Assembly: GCF_904067045.1 (NCBI RefSeq)
Contig: NZ_CAJFDC010000016.1
Coordinates: 62,001 to 126,000, forward strand
Direction: 5' to 3'
DNA: 64,000 bases
From: Pseudomonas sp. FEN
Lineage (GTDB): Bacteria > Pseudomonadota > Gammaproteobacteria > Pseudomonadales > Pseudomonadaceae
The notes beneath the pieces were generated by a model. It was not told the DNA's origin. It ran no database searches and was given only the letters and a program-made list of their open reading frames with translations. A program made the position numbers and the translations under genes. Of the stretch, positions 10,179-17,481 are shown one piece after another. Numbering within the stretch: position 1 is the stretch's first letter; each line of letters begins with the position of its first letter.

Positions 10179-11111
10179 CTAGAGACTGCGATAAAGCCGC
10201 GCCAAGCCTTCGGCCATGGCGGTCGACGTCCCCAGGTCGAAGCGCTCGAGCAACCGGCGGTTGTCGGCCTTGGAATGCCGGATGTCTCCAGAGCGGGCTG
10301 GGGCATGCCCCACGATCAGCGCCTGGCCACTGATCGTTTCGAGGGCGGCGATCAGATCATTGAGCGTGGTCACGCCGCCGAGGCCAACGTTGGTGGCATC
10401 GGCGCTGGGTTGCGGAGTCTCGAGGCCCTGGACAAGAATCTTCACCAAGTCTTCAACATAGACGAAATCGCGGGTTTGCCCACCGTCACCGAACAGCGTG
10501 ATCGGTCGCGCGTTTTTCGCCCGCTCGCTGAAAATGCTGATCACCCCCGAGTACGGCGACGACGGATCCTGGCGAGGCCCGAAGATATTGAAGAAGCGCA
10601 GGATCACCGGTTCCAGGCCATGCTGGCGGCGATAGAAATCCAGGTAGTACTCGCTGGACAGTTTGTCCGCCGCATAAGGCGTCAACGGCGACTTGGGCGT
10701 GTCTTCATCAATCGCGGTGCCCTCCCCGTTATTGCCGTACACCGCCGCGCTGGAGGCAAACACCACGCGCCGGATACCGGCGGCGACCATTGCCTCGCAA
10801 ACCCGCAGAGTGCCGATGAAATTACTCTGATGGGTACGCACCGGATCTTCCACCGAAGCCTGGACCGAAGCCACGGCGGCGAGGTGCACCACCGCGGCGC
10901 AATCCTGCATGGCGGCGGCCAGGGTGGCGGCATCGGCGACATCGCCCACCACCAGCTTCAAGCAAGCATGGTCCATTGGCAGGTTGCTCACCTTGCCGCT
11001 GGAAAGATCATCCAGTACCCGAACGGCGTAGCCTTTGGCCAACAACGCATCCACAAGATGAGAACCAATGAAACCAGCGCCCCCTGTTACCAGTATCCGT
11101 TCGGCAGACAT
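10179..11111 (-). CDS. pelX: PelX-like UDP-GlcNAc/UDP-glucose 4-epimerase (SDR family)
   Basis: 310 residues, an extended short-chain dehydrogenase/epimerase. The NAD-binding glycine motif is TGGAGFIGSHL near residue 9, and the catalytic pair is in YAADK near residue 146. It is the first gene of the pel run, 79 bp before pelA. An epimerase called PelX, which interconverts UDP-GlcNAc and UDP-GalNAc to supply the GalNAc-rich Pel polymer, is linked to pel in P. protegens, so the same role is inferred. The sequence alone does not separate GlcNAc from Glc specificity. GGGGTGA precedes the ATG. Confidence 0.85.
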   Translation of the reverse strand: MSAERILVTGGAGFIGSHLVDALLAKGYAVRVLDDLSSGKVSNLPMDHACLKLVVGDVADAATLAAAMQDCAAVVHLAAVASVQASVEDPVRTHQSNFIGTLRVCEAMVAAGIRRVVFASSAAVYGNNGEGTAIDEDTPKSPLTPYAADKLSSEYYLDFYRRQHGLEPVILRFFNIFGPRQDPSSPYSGVISIFSERAKNARPITLFGDGGQTRDFVYVEDLVKILVQGLETPQPSADATNVGLGGVTTLNDLIAALETISGQALIVGHAPARSGDIRHSKADNRRLLERFDLGTSTAMAEGLARLYRSL

Positions 11112-11441
11112 GAATCACCCCAAAGAAAAAAGTATCGCAATCTTCATCGCCTGAAGCTGGCAGCACTGGGAACACACCACGGCTATTCGCCTCGATGACT
11201 GATCGTTCCCGCTGTGCCCACTCTCGTTTAAGGACTGTGTCGCCTTTTCATGGAGAGTTTTCAGAACCCTGGCGTCAAAAAAACATGAGCAAAGTCAATC
11301 ACTCAGGCCGCCATAGTGAGATATCAAATTGCAACCGTCAACAATATGTCGATACTTTTTATATTTTTTAACCAGCCCTCCAGAAAAGCCAATTTTTTGA
11401 CCGCTCGTCTCAAACTGCAAACGCATGAGCTGGCACGGTCG
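11112..11441. other. Intergenic region holding the presumed pel promoter
   Basis: 330 bp between the LysR gene and pelX, with an AT-rich core (about 11320-11400) unlike the flanking genes. It is the only long gap before the pel operon, so the pel promoter most likely lies here on the minus strand. GTCAAT at about 11295 resembles half of the FleQ site known at pel promoters, but no second half is visible, so I do not call a FleQ box. No gene or terminator hairpin was recognised. Confidence 0.4.
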
Positions 11442-12419
11442 CTACTCAAACCACTCCCGTCGCTCCCTGAAGGTGTTCAGTATGAGGTCAACGATCAACT
11501 GCACTTCGCCTCGACCCTCGGCTTCCCGGTGGGTTGCCAGCCAGGCGCGGCGCTGCATGCGCTCGTCGAACAAGCCCGGCAGCGCCGCCAGCCCCCGATC
11601 GAAACGGGTGATGTAGCCAGGCAACAAGCCGATGCAGGCGCTGCAGCGGATCATTTCCAGCATCAGTTCATAGGAGTGGACCTGCACCACGCCAGCCAGA
11701 CGCTGCTCCAGCAGATGGTTCCACGGCTGGAAGTCGTCGATCTGACGGTCGTGCTGCCATTGCACCAGCATGTAGTCCTCGAGGTCGGCCAGGGTGTCCG
11801 GGCGCGCCGCCAGCCGCGAATAACGCTTGGCGATATGCGGCAGGTAATCCAGCCGCGCCAGGGGCTGCGGCGCGCTGATGGCGAAGCTCGGCGCCGACAC
11901 CGGCGAGTCCGGAGCGCACAGCCAGACCACCACATCGGCACTCAATGCCTGCAAGGACATCACACTGTCCACCGGGATGATTTCCAGGCGGATGCTGGCA
12001 TTGCGGCGCAGCAACGCGATCAGGTCGCGACCGAGGATGTCGTGCAGGATCGACTCGGCAATCGCCAGGCGTACCAGCGGCTGCTCCAGGACCGGCAGGC
12101 GCCGCTGGTGGGCCAGGGCAATCAGTTGCGCCTGCAGTTGCTGGCCGTCCTGACTGAGGACCAGGGCGCTGCCCTGATAGACGAACAACGGCCGATTGAG
12201 GCGCTCTTCCAGCAAGGCCAACTGCTTGCGTAGTTGGGTCGACTTGATATTCAGGCTCCGGGCCGCCTGCATGAAGCAGCCGCAACGGGCGCTGGCCAGA
12301 AAGGCCTGGGCCGTCTGCGGCTCGATCAGCCTGGCCAAGGCCCGCCAGGGTTCACTCGACTCGCGAGGACTGCGGTACTCCATGAAGTCCACGCGCGGGA
12401 CGTGTTCATTCAACGACAT
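11442..12419 (-). CDS. LysR-type transcriptional regulator (last gene of the TPS locus)
   Basis: 325 residues. An N-terminal winged helix-turn-helix of LysR type covers about residues 35-95 (QAFLASARCGCFMQAARSL, then KQLALLEERLNRPLF). A substrate-binding-like domain follows. The ATG at 12419 has GGGAG upstream and is preferred over a longer upstream extension. It is the last gene on the minus strand of the TPS/Exb cluster, 57 bp after the isomerase gene, in the place where P. aeruginosa carries PA0701, a predicted regulator. Its target and effector are unknown; it may act on the cluster or on the neighbouring pel operon. Confidence 0.85.
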   Translation of the reverse strand: MSLNEHVPRVDFMEYRSPRESSEPWRALARLIEPQTAQAFLASARCGCFMQAARSLNIKSTQLRKQLALLEERLNRPLFVYQGSALVLSQDGQQLQAQLIALAHQRRLPVLEQPLVRLAIAESILHDILGRDLIALLRRNASIRLEIIPVDSVMSLQALSADVVVWLCAPDSPVSAPSFAISAPQPLARLDYLPHIAKRYSRLAARPDTLADLEDYMLVQWQHDRQIDDFQPWNHLLEQRLAGVVQVHSYELMLEMIRCSACIGLLPGYITRFDRGLAALPGLFDERMQRRAWLATHREAEGRGEVQLIVDLILNTFRERREWFE

Positions 12420-12476
12420 AATCCTGACTCCCTGTCGGCATCCGACGACGCCCAACCATCCAATGGCAATTGCTCG

Positions 12477-13430
12477 TTAGGGTTTTTCTTCCAGCACCTG
12501 GTTCAAGGCCGCGCCATCGATACTCAAGGTGGCGGTATTGAGCATGCCCGCCAGGTAAGCCTTGGCAATCTGCTCCTGGCGCTGGCTACGCAAGGCCTCA
12601 CGCAGACGCTCGCGCAACTCGTCGAGGGTCGCGCTGCGCGCCGGCTGCAATTCGTTGAGCTTGACGATATGGAAACCCGCCGGACTCTGGACCGGATCGG
12701 CCACCGCGCCGATCTTCAGCCGGGACACCGCGCCACGCACCTCCGGCAGCAGTTGCTGCAACGGTTGCAGGCCGGCATCGCCACCGCGTTTGGCGCTGTC
12801 GCGATCCTGCGAGTACTGGCCCGCCAGCGCCGCGAATTCGCCCGGGGCGGCCTGAGCCCGACGACTCAACTCCAGCGCCTGTTTACGCACGCTTTCCAGC
12901 GACTGCGGGTCCGGCACCGCCAGGAAAATCTGGCTGACCCGGTACAACGGCGGGGTCTGCCAGGCCGACTTGCCAGTGTCATAGGCCTGCTGCAGTTCCT
13001 CGGCGCTGGGGTAATCCACCGGCACCTGGCTGACCGATGCCAGGTAGCTGCGAAAGACGATCTGTTCGGCGGCGGCACGGGTTTGCTGCTCGATCTCCGG
13101 ACGCTGTGGCCAGCCCTGGGCATCGGCCTGTTCGATCAGGGCCTTTTCCGCCAGGCGGGTGCGGATCCAACTTTCCAGGGCCACGCGATTGCCGCGCATT
13201 TGCTCGCGGGATTCGCTCGGCAGCGCGGCAAACACGGCTTTCAGTTCAAGGGCATCGACTTGCTGGTTGCCCAGGCGCGCCACCACCGCCACATTCGACA
13301 CCGGCTGCACCACGGCGGGCGCCGGCTGTAGCGCGGCCACCGGCGGATTGCCAGGGCGCATGACCAGGGCAACCGCCCCGGCCAGCAAGGCCAACGCCCC
13401 GACGCTGGCCAGGAAAGTGCTCTTTTTCAC
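12477..13430 (-). CDS. Periplasmic parvulin-type peptidyl-prolyl isomerase
   Basis: 317 residues, starting with GTG that overlaps the previous stop codon (GTGA) after a very strong GGAGGAGGTGG site. An N-terminal membrane segment (LASVGALALLAGAVALVM) anchors or exports it. A SurA/PpiD-like helical region follows, and the rotamase domain covers about residues 150-265 (RVSQIFLAV, then GEFAALAGQYSQD, GGDAG, FHIVKLNEL). Such isomerases fold outer-membrane and secreted proteins. Its place in the TPS locus suggests it serves the adhesin, its transporter or the porin, but this is inferred. It corresponds in order to P. aeruginosa PA0699. Confidence 0.85.
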   Translation of the reverse strand: MKKSTFLASVGALALLAGAVALVMRPGNPPVAALQPAPAVVQPVSNVAVVARLGNQQVDALELKAVFAALPSESREQMRGNRVALESWIRTRLAEKALIEQADAQGWPQRPEIEQQTRAAAEQIVFRSYLASVSQVPVDYPSAEELQQAYDTGKSAWQTPPLYRVSQIFLAVPDPQSLESVRKQALELSRRAQAAPGEFAALAGQYSQDRDSAKRGGDAGLQPLQQLLPEVRGAVSRLKIGAVADPVQSPAGFHIVKLNELQPARSATLDELRERLREALRSQRQEQIAKAYLAGMLNTATLSIDGAALNQVLEEKP

Positions 13431-13915
13431 AGGGCCACCTCCTCCGTCCCCACAACGGCCTCGTTCGCCAGCGGGGCCGCGGCACTCAACTGGGCGGCGT
13501 GTTGGCTGTACTCACGTAGATAGACAATGAACTCCTGCAGGAGGCGATCCCAGAGTTCCAGGTTGCCGCGCAGGTAATTCACGCTGACGCCGGCGGCCAC
13601 CACGACATCCATTTCCATCACCAGGAACTCGCCCTGCACGGACAACCGGGCAAAGCGCCGCGAGGCATTCCACAACTCGGCCAGACCGGCCGGCAACTCG
13701 CCCTGTACGCGCAGGGCACAGCTGTAGGTGAAGTCGACATAACCGCCCTGCTCCGCCGCCGGATTACCGAAACGCACGGCGTAACCAATACCCTGGCTGG
13801 CGCTGAGCAGTTGCACGATGCCGTTCTGCTCGGTGCGATTGACCCGGTAGCCGGCGCCTTGCAGCAGCTCGGTCAGGCTGTCTGGAGTCACGTGTTCGAT
13901 CAGTTGTTCGCTCAT
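13427..13915 (-). CDS. YbjN-domain protein
   Basis: 162 residues from ATG 13915, preceded by AAGGAAG. The sequence resembles the YbjN family: VTPDSLTELLQGAGYRV at the start, a central sheet with GYVDFTYSC, then RFARLSVQGEFLVMEMDVV. YbjN proteins have a type III secretion chaperone-like fold, but their biochemical role is unsettled. There is no signal peptide, so it is probably cytosolic. The stop overlaps the GTG of the isomerase gene. A chaperone-like role for a cluster protein is possible but unsupported by direct evidence. Confidence 0.75.
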   Translation of the reverse strand: MSEQLIEHVTPDSLTELLQGAGYRVNRTEQNGIVQLLSASQGIGYAVRFGNPAAEQGGYVDFTYSCALRVQGELPAGLAELWNASRRFARLSVQGEFLVMEMDVVVAAGVSVNYLRGNLELWDRLLQEFIVYLREYSQHAAQLSAAAPLANEAVVGTEEVAL

Positions 13916-13935
13916 GAGCTGTTCTTCCTTGCGGG

Positions 13936-14583
13936 TCATTGACTGAGGGATGCGTGGGTCGCATCGAACTGGTTCTTGTAGAGGTTGTCACCGAACACCT
14001 GGGCCATTTCCTCGAACTTGACCCGGGCGCCGCCGGCAAAGGGTTGGCGAATCTTCATGACCTCGGCCACGTCGATTTTTTCGTAGGCGGCGAGGATCTC
14101 CTTGGCGACCCCGTACATCTGTTGATTCTTGACTGAACATTGCTGCACTTGTGTGTCACGTTCCGTCAGTTGCGCCTGCAGACGCGCGCGCTCGGCTTCC
14201 TTGGCCTTGGCCAGCATCAACAGCTCGTCATAGGCTTTCTTGAACTTGCCCAACTGCTCGTTACTGGCCGCGGCAAATGCCTGGGCCTGGCTTTGCAGGT
14301 TCTGCTGCTGGCCGGCCAGCTGCTCGCTCAAGCCCTTGGCCTTGGCCAGTTCGGCTTCGAGCTGCTTGATTTGCGCCTGGGCCGCCTTGGTCTGGTTTTC
14401 GGCGGCAATCCGTGCCGCGCCAGCCTGCGCCTGTTCGCTCTGCAACGCCTGCAGTTGCTGGGTGGTGCTGCGCAACTGGGTGCGCAGGCGCTCCTCCATG
14501 CCTTCGGCGGACGCGCCATTGGCCAGCGCAACGCCGACCATCAGCAGCAGCGTCGACCAACGCACCTGGGCTCGCATGTTCAT
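13936..14583 (-). CDS. Exported coiled-coil protein of unknown function
   Basis: 215 residues from ATG 14583, which follows GGGAGA. A signal peptide (MNMRAQVRWSTLLLMVGVALANGASA) is followed by a long Ala/Gln/Glu/Lys-rich heptad region (about residues 30-160), for example LRTQLRSTTQQLQALQSEQ, indicating a periplasmic coiled coil. The C-terminal 50 residues (MYGVAKEILAAYEKIDVAE, then RVKFEEMAQVFGDNLYKNQF) form a separate conserved-looking unit. No enzyme motif is visible. It lies between the porin and YbjN genes, in the order of P. aeruginosa PA0697. It may bridge periplasmic parts of the system. Confidence 0.7.
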   Translation of the reverse strand: MNMRAQVRWSTLLLMVGVALANGASAEGMEERLRTQLRSTTQQLQALQSEQAQAGAARIAAENQTKAAQAQIKQLEAELAKAKGLSEQLAGQQQNLQSQAQAFAAASNEQLGKFKKAYDELLMLAKAKEAERARLQAQLTERDTQVQQCSVKNQQMYGVAKEILAAYEKIDVAEVMKIRQPFAGGARVKFEEMAQVFGDNLYKNQFDATHASLSQ

Positions 14584-14599
14584 GGGTTCTCCCTCGCGC

Positions 14600-16297
14600 T
14601 TAGAAACGCGTGTTGATTTCAAGCTGCATGACATCGATATCGAATGGCGCGCCATACACCGCCTCCGAGTTGAGCCAGCGCGCGGTGGCGATCACGTTCT
14701 TGTCCAGGCCGTAGTTGGCGCCGAGGAAATAGCCTTTGGCATTGGTCCCGCCGAGGTGGAACGAGTTGTCGTTGAAGCCGTCGGGCAAGGCATCCGGCTG
14801 GATGTACTTGTAGCCGGCAAAGACGTTCCAGTCGCCCTGGCGCTTGAGGTCCAGGGCGTTGCCGAGGGTGAACTGCACCATCATGGCGTTGGCGCCGCTC
14901 TGGATCTTGCCGTTGTTGTCCAGGTTGTTGACGATCTGGCCGGCGGCGCGGCGGTTCATTTCGCCTTCGTCGTAGCCCAGGTTGTGCACATAGTCGGCCT
15001 GGCTGCGCAGCTTGAAGTCTTCCGGCAGGTCGCTGTCGAGCACCAGGTTCAAGTCGAGCAAATTGAACTTCGAGGCCAGCCCGACGAATTGCGGTTGCGC
15101 CGTGGTGGTCGGGGTCAACGGGTTGATGGCGATGTCACGCAACAGGAACACCGTATTGCCCTTCTGCATGAACGCGGCACGGGTGCCATCGGAGCTGCAG
15201 CCCGGATCCCCGGCCCAAGGCTTGCAGGTGTCGGAGCGCTGGCCTTCGATATCGTCGAAACGATAATAGGCCAGTGCGCCCTTGAGCTTGTTGTGCTGGC
15301 TGAACCGCCACGTCGCCCCCGCTTGCAAGCCATACAGCCACTTGTCGGCGCTTTTTTGCTTGTCGAAGCCGTTGCTGCTGGCGGTGTCGGAGCTGTACTC
15401 GATAGGGAAGGCGCCGACGGTGCCGAACACGCCCCAATCGGCGTTGAGTTTCTGGTTGAACATTGCGGCCACGCCGTCGAAGTTCAGGTCCGGCGAATAG
15501 AGCATGTCGGTGGAGAAGAACGGATTGGCGATACGCCCGCCGGTCAGGCTCAGGCGATCGGAATATTTCCAGGTCAGGTAGCCCTGGTCGAGCCAGAGGT
15601 CCTTCTTGGCAAAACCACCGCCCAGCGCCTGGGTGGTCGAGACCGGGTTGTTGTCGGTGCCGGTGCCGATGCGGATACCGGCGGTCCAGTCCGGGGCGAT
15701 AACGGCTTTCATGCCCAGCCGGGCGCGGACCCGCAGAGAGTTCTCGCGATCTTCCCGGGTGTTGAGCAGCGGCGGCAGGCTGGTGCTGCTTTTCGGGTTG
15801 ACGTCGTAAGGGCCGTTGGCATTGAGCTTGGCGAAGTCGACAATCTGGTTGCTGTTGCCGCTGGAGTAATAGCGCGACTCGTCGCGCAGGCGCAGGTCGC
15901 CGTCGAAACTGATGCGCGAGACCCAATCCGGGAAGGTATTGGGCTGCGCCCAGTTTTCCTGCTTGGCGGTGGCCATGACTTCGGCCTTGACCTGGTCGCG
16001 GATCTGATCGCGGACGATGGCCGGGACGTACTGCACCCGCACCTCGCCCGGGGTCGCTGGCGGCCCGCTGGCGGCAACGGCGCTGGCCTGGCGCGCCTGG
16101 ACGGCTTCTTTCTCGGCCTGGGCGATCAGCCCATCGGCCTGTTCCTGCTTGAGCACGCCCTGCTGCACCAGCAGGCGGATCAGGTTGATCGTGGCGTTTT
16201 CCGACGGCGCCGCGGGCGTTGCCGCTGCCGCCTGGCCCACCAGGGTCGCGATGACCAGGCCGACCGCCAGGCTCAATCGATTCACATTGGAAATCAT
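14600..16297 (-). CDS. Putative outer-membrane porin
   Basis: 565 residues from ATG 16297, preceded by AGGAG. A signal peptide (MISNVNRLSLAVGLVIATLVGQAAAA) is followed by a short helical region (LLVQQGVLKQEQADGLI, about residues 38-60), as in putative-porin family proteins. The rest is a beta-barrel-like series of alternating strands, with DLRLRDESRYY, LRVRARLGMKAVI and GYLTWKYSDRLSLTGGRI. It ends in aromatic phenylalanine (MQLEINTRF), the usual outer-membrane targeting end. The substrate is unknown. It stands next to the TonB-like gene, so an energised outer-membrane function is possible, but no TonB box or plug domain is visible. Confidence 0.82.
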   Translation of the reverse strand: MISNVNRLSLAVGLVIATLVGQAAAATPAAPSENATINLIRLLVQQGVLKQEQADGLIAQAEKEAVQARQASAVAASGPPATPGEVRVQYVPAIVRDQIRDQVKAEVMATAKQENWAQPNTFPDWVSRISFDGDLRLRDESRYYSSGNSNQIVDFAKLNANGPYDVNPKSSTSLPPLLNTREDRENSLRVRARLGMKAVIAPDWTAGIRIGTGTDNNPVSTTQALGGGFAKKDLWLDQGYLTWKYSDRLSLTGGRIANPFFSTDMLYSPDLNFDGVAAMFNQKLNADWGVFGTVGAFPIEYSSDTASSNGFDKQKSADKWLYGLQAGATWRFSQHNKLKGALAYYRFDDIEGQRSDTCKPWAGDPGCSSDGTRAAFMQKGNTVFLLRDIAINPLTPTTTAQPQFVGLASKFNLLDLNLVLDSDLPEDFKLRSQADYVHNLGYDEGEMNRRAAGQIVNNLDNNGKIQSGANAMMVQFTLGNALDLKRQGDWNVFAGYKYIQPDALPDGFNDNSFHLGGTNAKGYFLGANYGLDKNVIATARWLNSEAVYGAPFDIDVMQLEINTRF

Positions 16298-16337
16298 TTG
16301 CACACAACTCCTATGACAAGACTGCGAATGGGGTGAA

Positions 16338-17042
16338 CTAGCCGGGACGCCGGCCTTGCAAGGCAATACGCACCGGCAGGGTGATCGACGCCGGCGGCCG
16401 TTCGCTCAAGCGCGGCACCCCGCGCAGGGCGGCCAGTACCTGGGCGTCGAGCTTCGGATCGCCGCTGGACTTGACCAGCTCGACCCGGGTGATCTCCCCG
16501 GCCGCGCTCAGCCAGATATCGGTCTGCAGCGAAAAAGCCAGGTTGCGCAGTTGCGGGTCTTCCTTGAGCAAACGCTGGAACGAATACGCCAGGAACTGGC
16601 TATAGGTGCCGTTACCCAGGCGCCCTCCTCCAGCTCCGGCCATGCCGCCGCCCTTGCCCGCGCCGATGTTGAAGGCATCGCCGCCAGACTGGGCGTCGCC
16701 GTCGATCTGCATCGGGTTTTCCAGGTCGTTGACCGGTGACGGCGGCGCTTCGTCCTGGGGTTTGACCTGTTCCGGTTCCGGGGTCGGTTCGGGGATCTTC
16801 TCCTCCACCGGGGTTTCCGGCTCCTTGGGTTTTTCCGGCTCGGGTGGCGGTGGCGGAGGTGGCGGCAACGGAATCAGCATCGGCACCTTCGGCGCTTCCC
16901 GGCGCACACCACTCATGTCATGGGCCCACTGCCACAGGAACCAGGCCGCAACGGCCCCCAGCAGCAGTCCCGCGCCCCACTTCAACAGGCGCAACGGCGA
17001 CTTTTGCAAAGGGTCGGGGCTGATCGGTAATTTCGCGGTCAT
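16338..17042 (-). CDS. TonB-like energy transducer
   Basis: 234 residues. An N-terminal membrane anchor (about residues 20-40, WGAGLLLGAVAAWFLWQWA) is followed by a Pro/Glu/Lys-rich spacer (PLPPPPPPPPEPEKPKEPE to about residue 95), then a Gly-rich hinge and a TonB C-terminal domain (about 150-230, with IWLSAAGEITRVELVKSSGD). TonB couples ExbB-ExbD proton flow to outer-membrane partners. It lies 2 bp after exbD, so a dedicated ExbB-ExbD-TonB complex is very likely. The partner could be the porin or the TpsB transporter. Confidence 0.88.
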   Translation of the reverse strand: MTAKLPISPDPLQKSPLRLLKWGAGLLLGAVAAWFLWQWAHDMSGVRREAPKVPMLIPLPPPPPPPPEPEKPKEPETPVEEKIPEPTPEPEQVKPQDEAPPSPVNDLENPMQIDGDAQSGGDAFNIGAGKGGGMAGAGGGRLGNGTYSQFLAYSFQRLLKEDPQLRNLAFSLQTDIWLSAAGEITRVELVKSSGDPKLDAQVLAALRGVPRLSERPPASITLPVRIALQGRRPG

Positions 17043-17044
17043 GG

Positions 17045-17470
17045 TCAGCCCTGGGTCGGTTTGCCGGTGACCAGCCCGACCTGGGACAACTCCAGGCGCC
17101 GCAGCAGGTCGAGTACTTCGACGACTTTCTGGTACTGCACCGTGGCGTCGCCACGCACGATGATCGGAAAGTCCGGACTCTGCGCCTTCTCGATGCGCAG
17201 GCGCTCTTCCAGCTCCGCCAGCGTCACCGGATAGGCATCGAGAAACACCTGGCCGCCGTCGTTGACCGAGATGGCCTTGGTCTTGGCCTGGGACAACGAC
17301 ACCGAGGCACTGGCCTTGGGCAGGTGAATCTGGATGCCCGAGACCTGGGCGGTGGCGGTGAGGATGAACATCACCAGCACCACCATCAGCACGTCCACCA
17401 GGGGCGTGATGTTGATGCTGTCCACGGCGGCATCGTCATCATCGTCATGAGAGGTGTTTACAGAAGCCAT
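17045..17470 (-). CDS. exbD2: ExbD-like proton-channel subunit
   Basis: 141 residues. ExbD/TolR family: one N-terminal membrane helix with the channel aspartate (NITPLVDVLMVVLVMFIL, about residues 20-37), followed by a periplasmic domain with VNDGGQVFLDAYPV and VVRGDATVQY-like motifs. It has an unusual acidic run (DDDDD) just before the helix. It forms a proton-motive-force engine with the ExbB protein encoded 12 bp upstream and energises the TonB-like protein encoded 2 bp downstream. The symbol follows the P. aeruginosa exbB2-exbD2 pair, which has the same order. Confidence 0.9.
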   Translation of the reverse strand: MASVNTSHDDDDDAAVDSINITPLVDVLMVVLVMFILTATAQVSGIQIHLPKASASVSLSQAKTKAISVNDGGQVFLDAYPVTLAELEERLRIEKAQSPDFPIIVRGDATVQYQKVVEVLDLLRRLELSQVGLVTGKPTQG

Positions 17471-17481
17471 GGCTGTTTCCC

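Noticed and set aside
11270-11360. FleQ box upstream of the pel operon
   Set aside because: Only one GTCAAT half-site is visible; the inverted half ATTGAC is missing.
14240-16336. 698-codon plus-strand frame opposite the porin gene
   Set aside because: Antisense shadow; the minus-strand frame has a signal peptide, ribosome binding site and barrel pattern.
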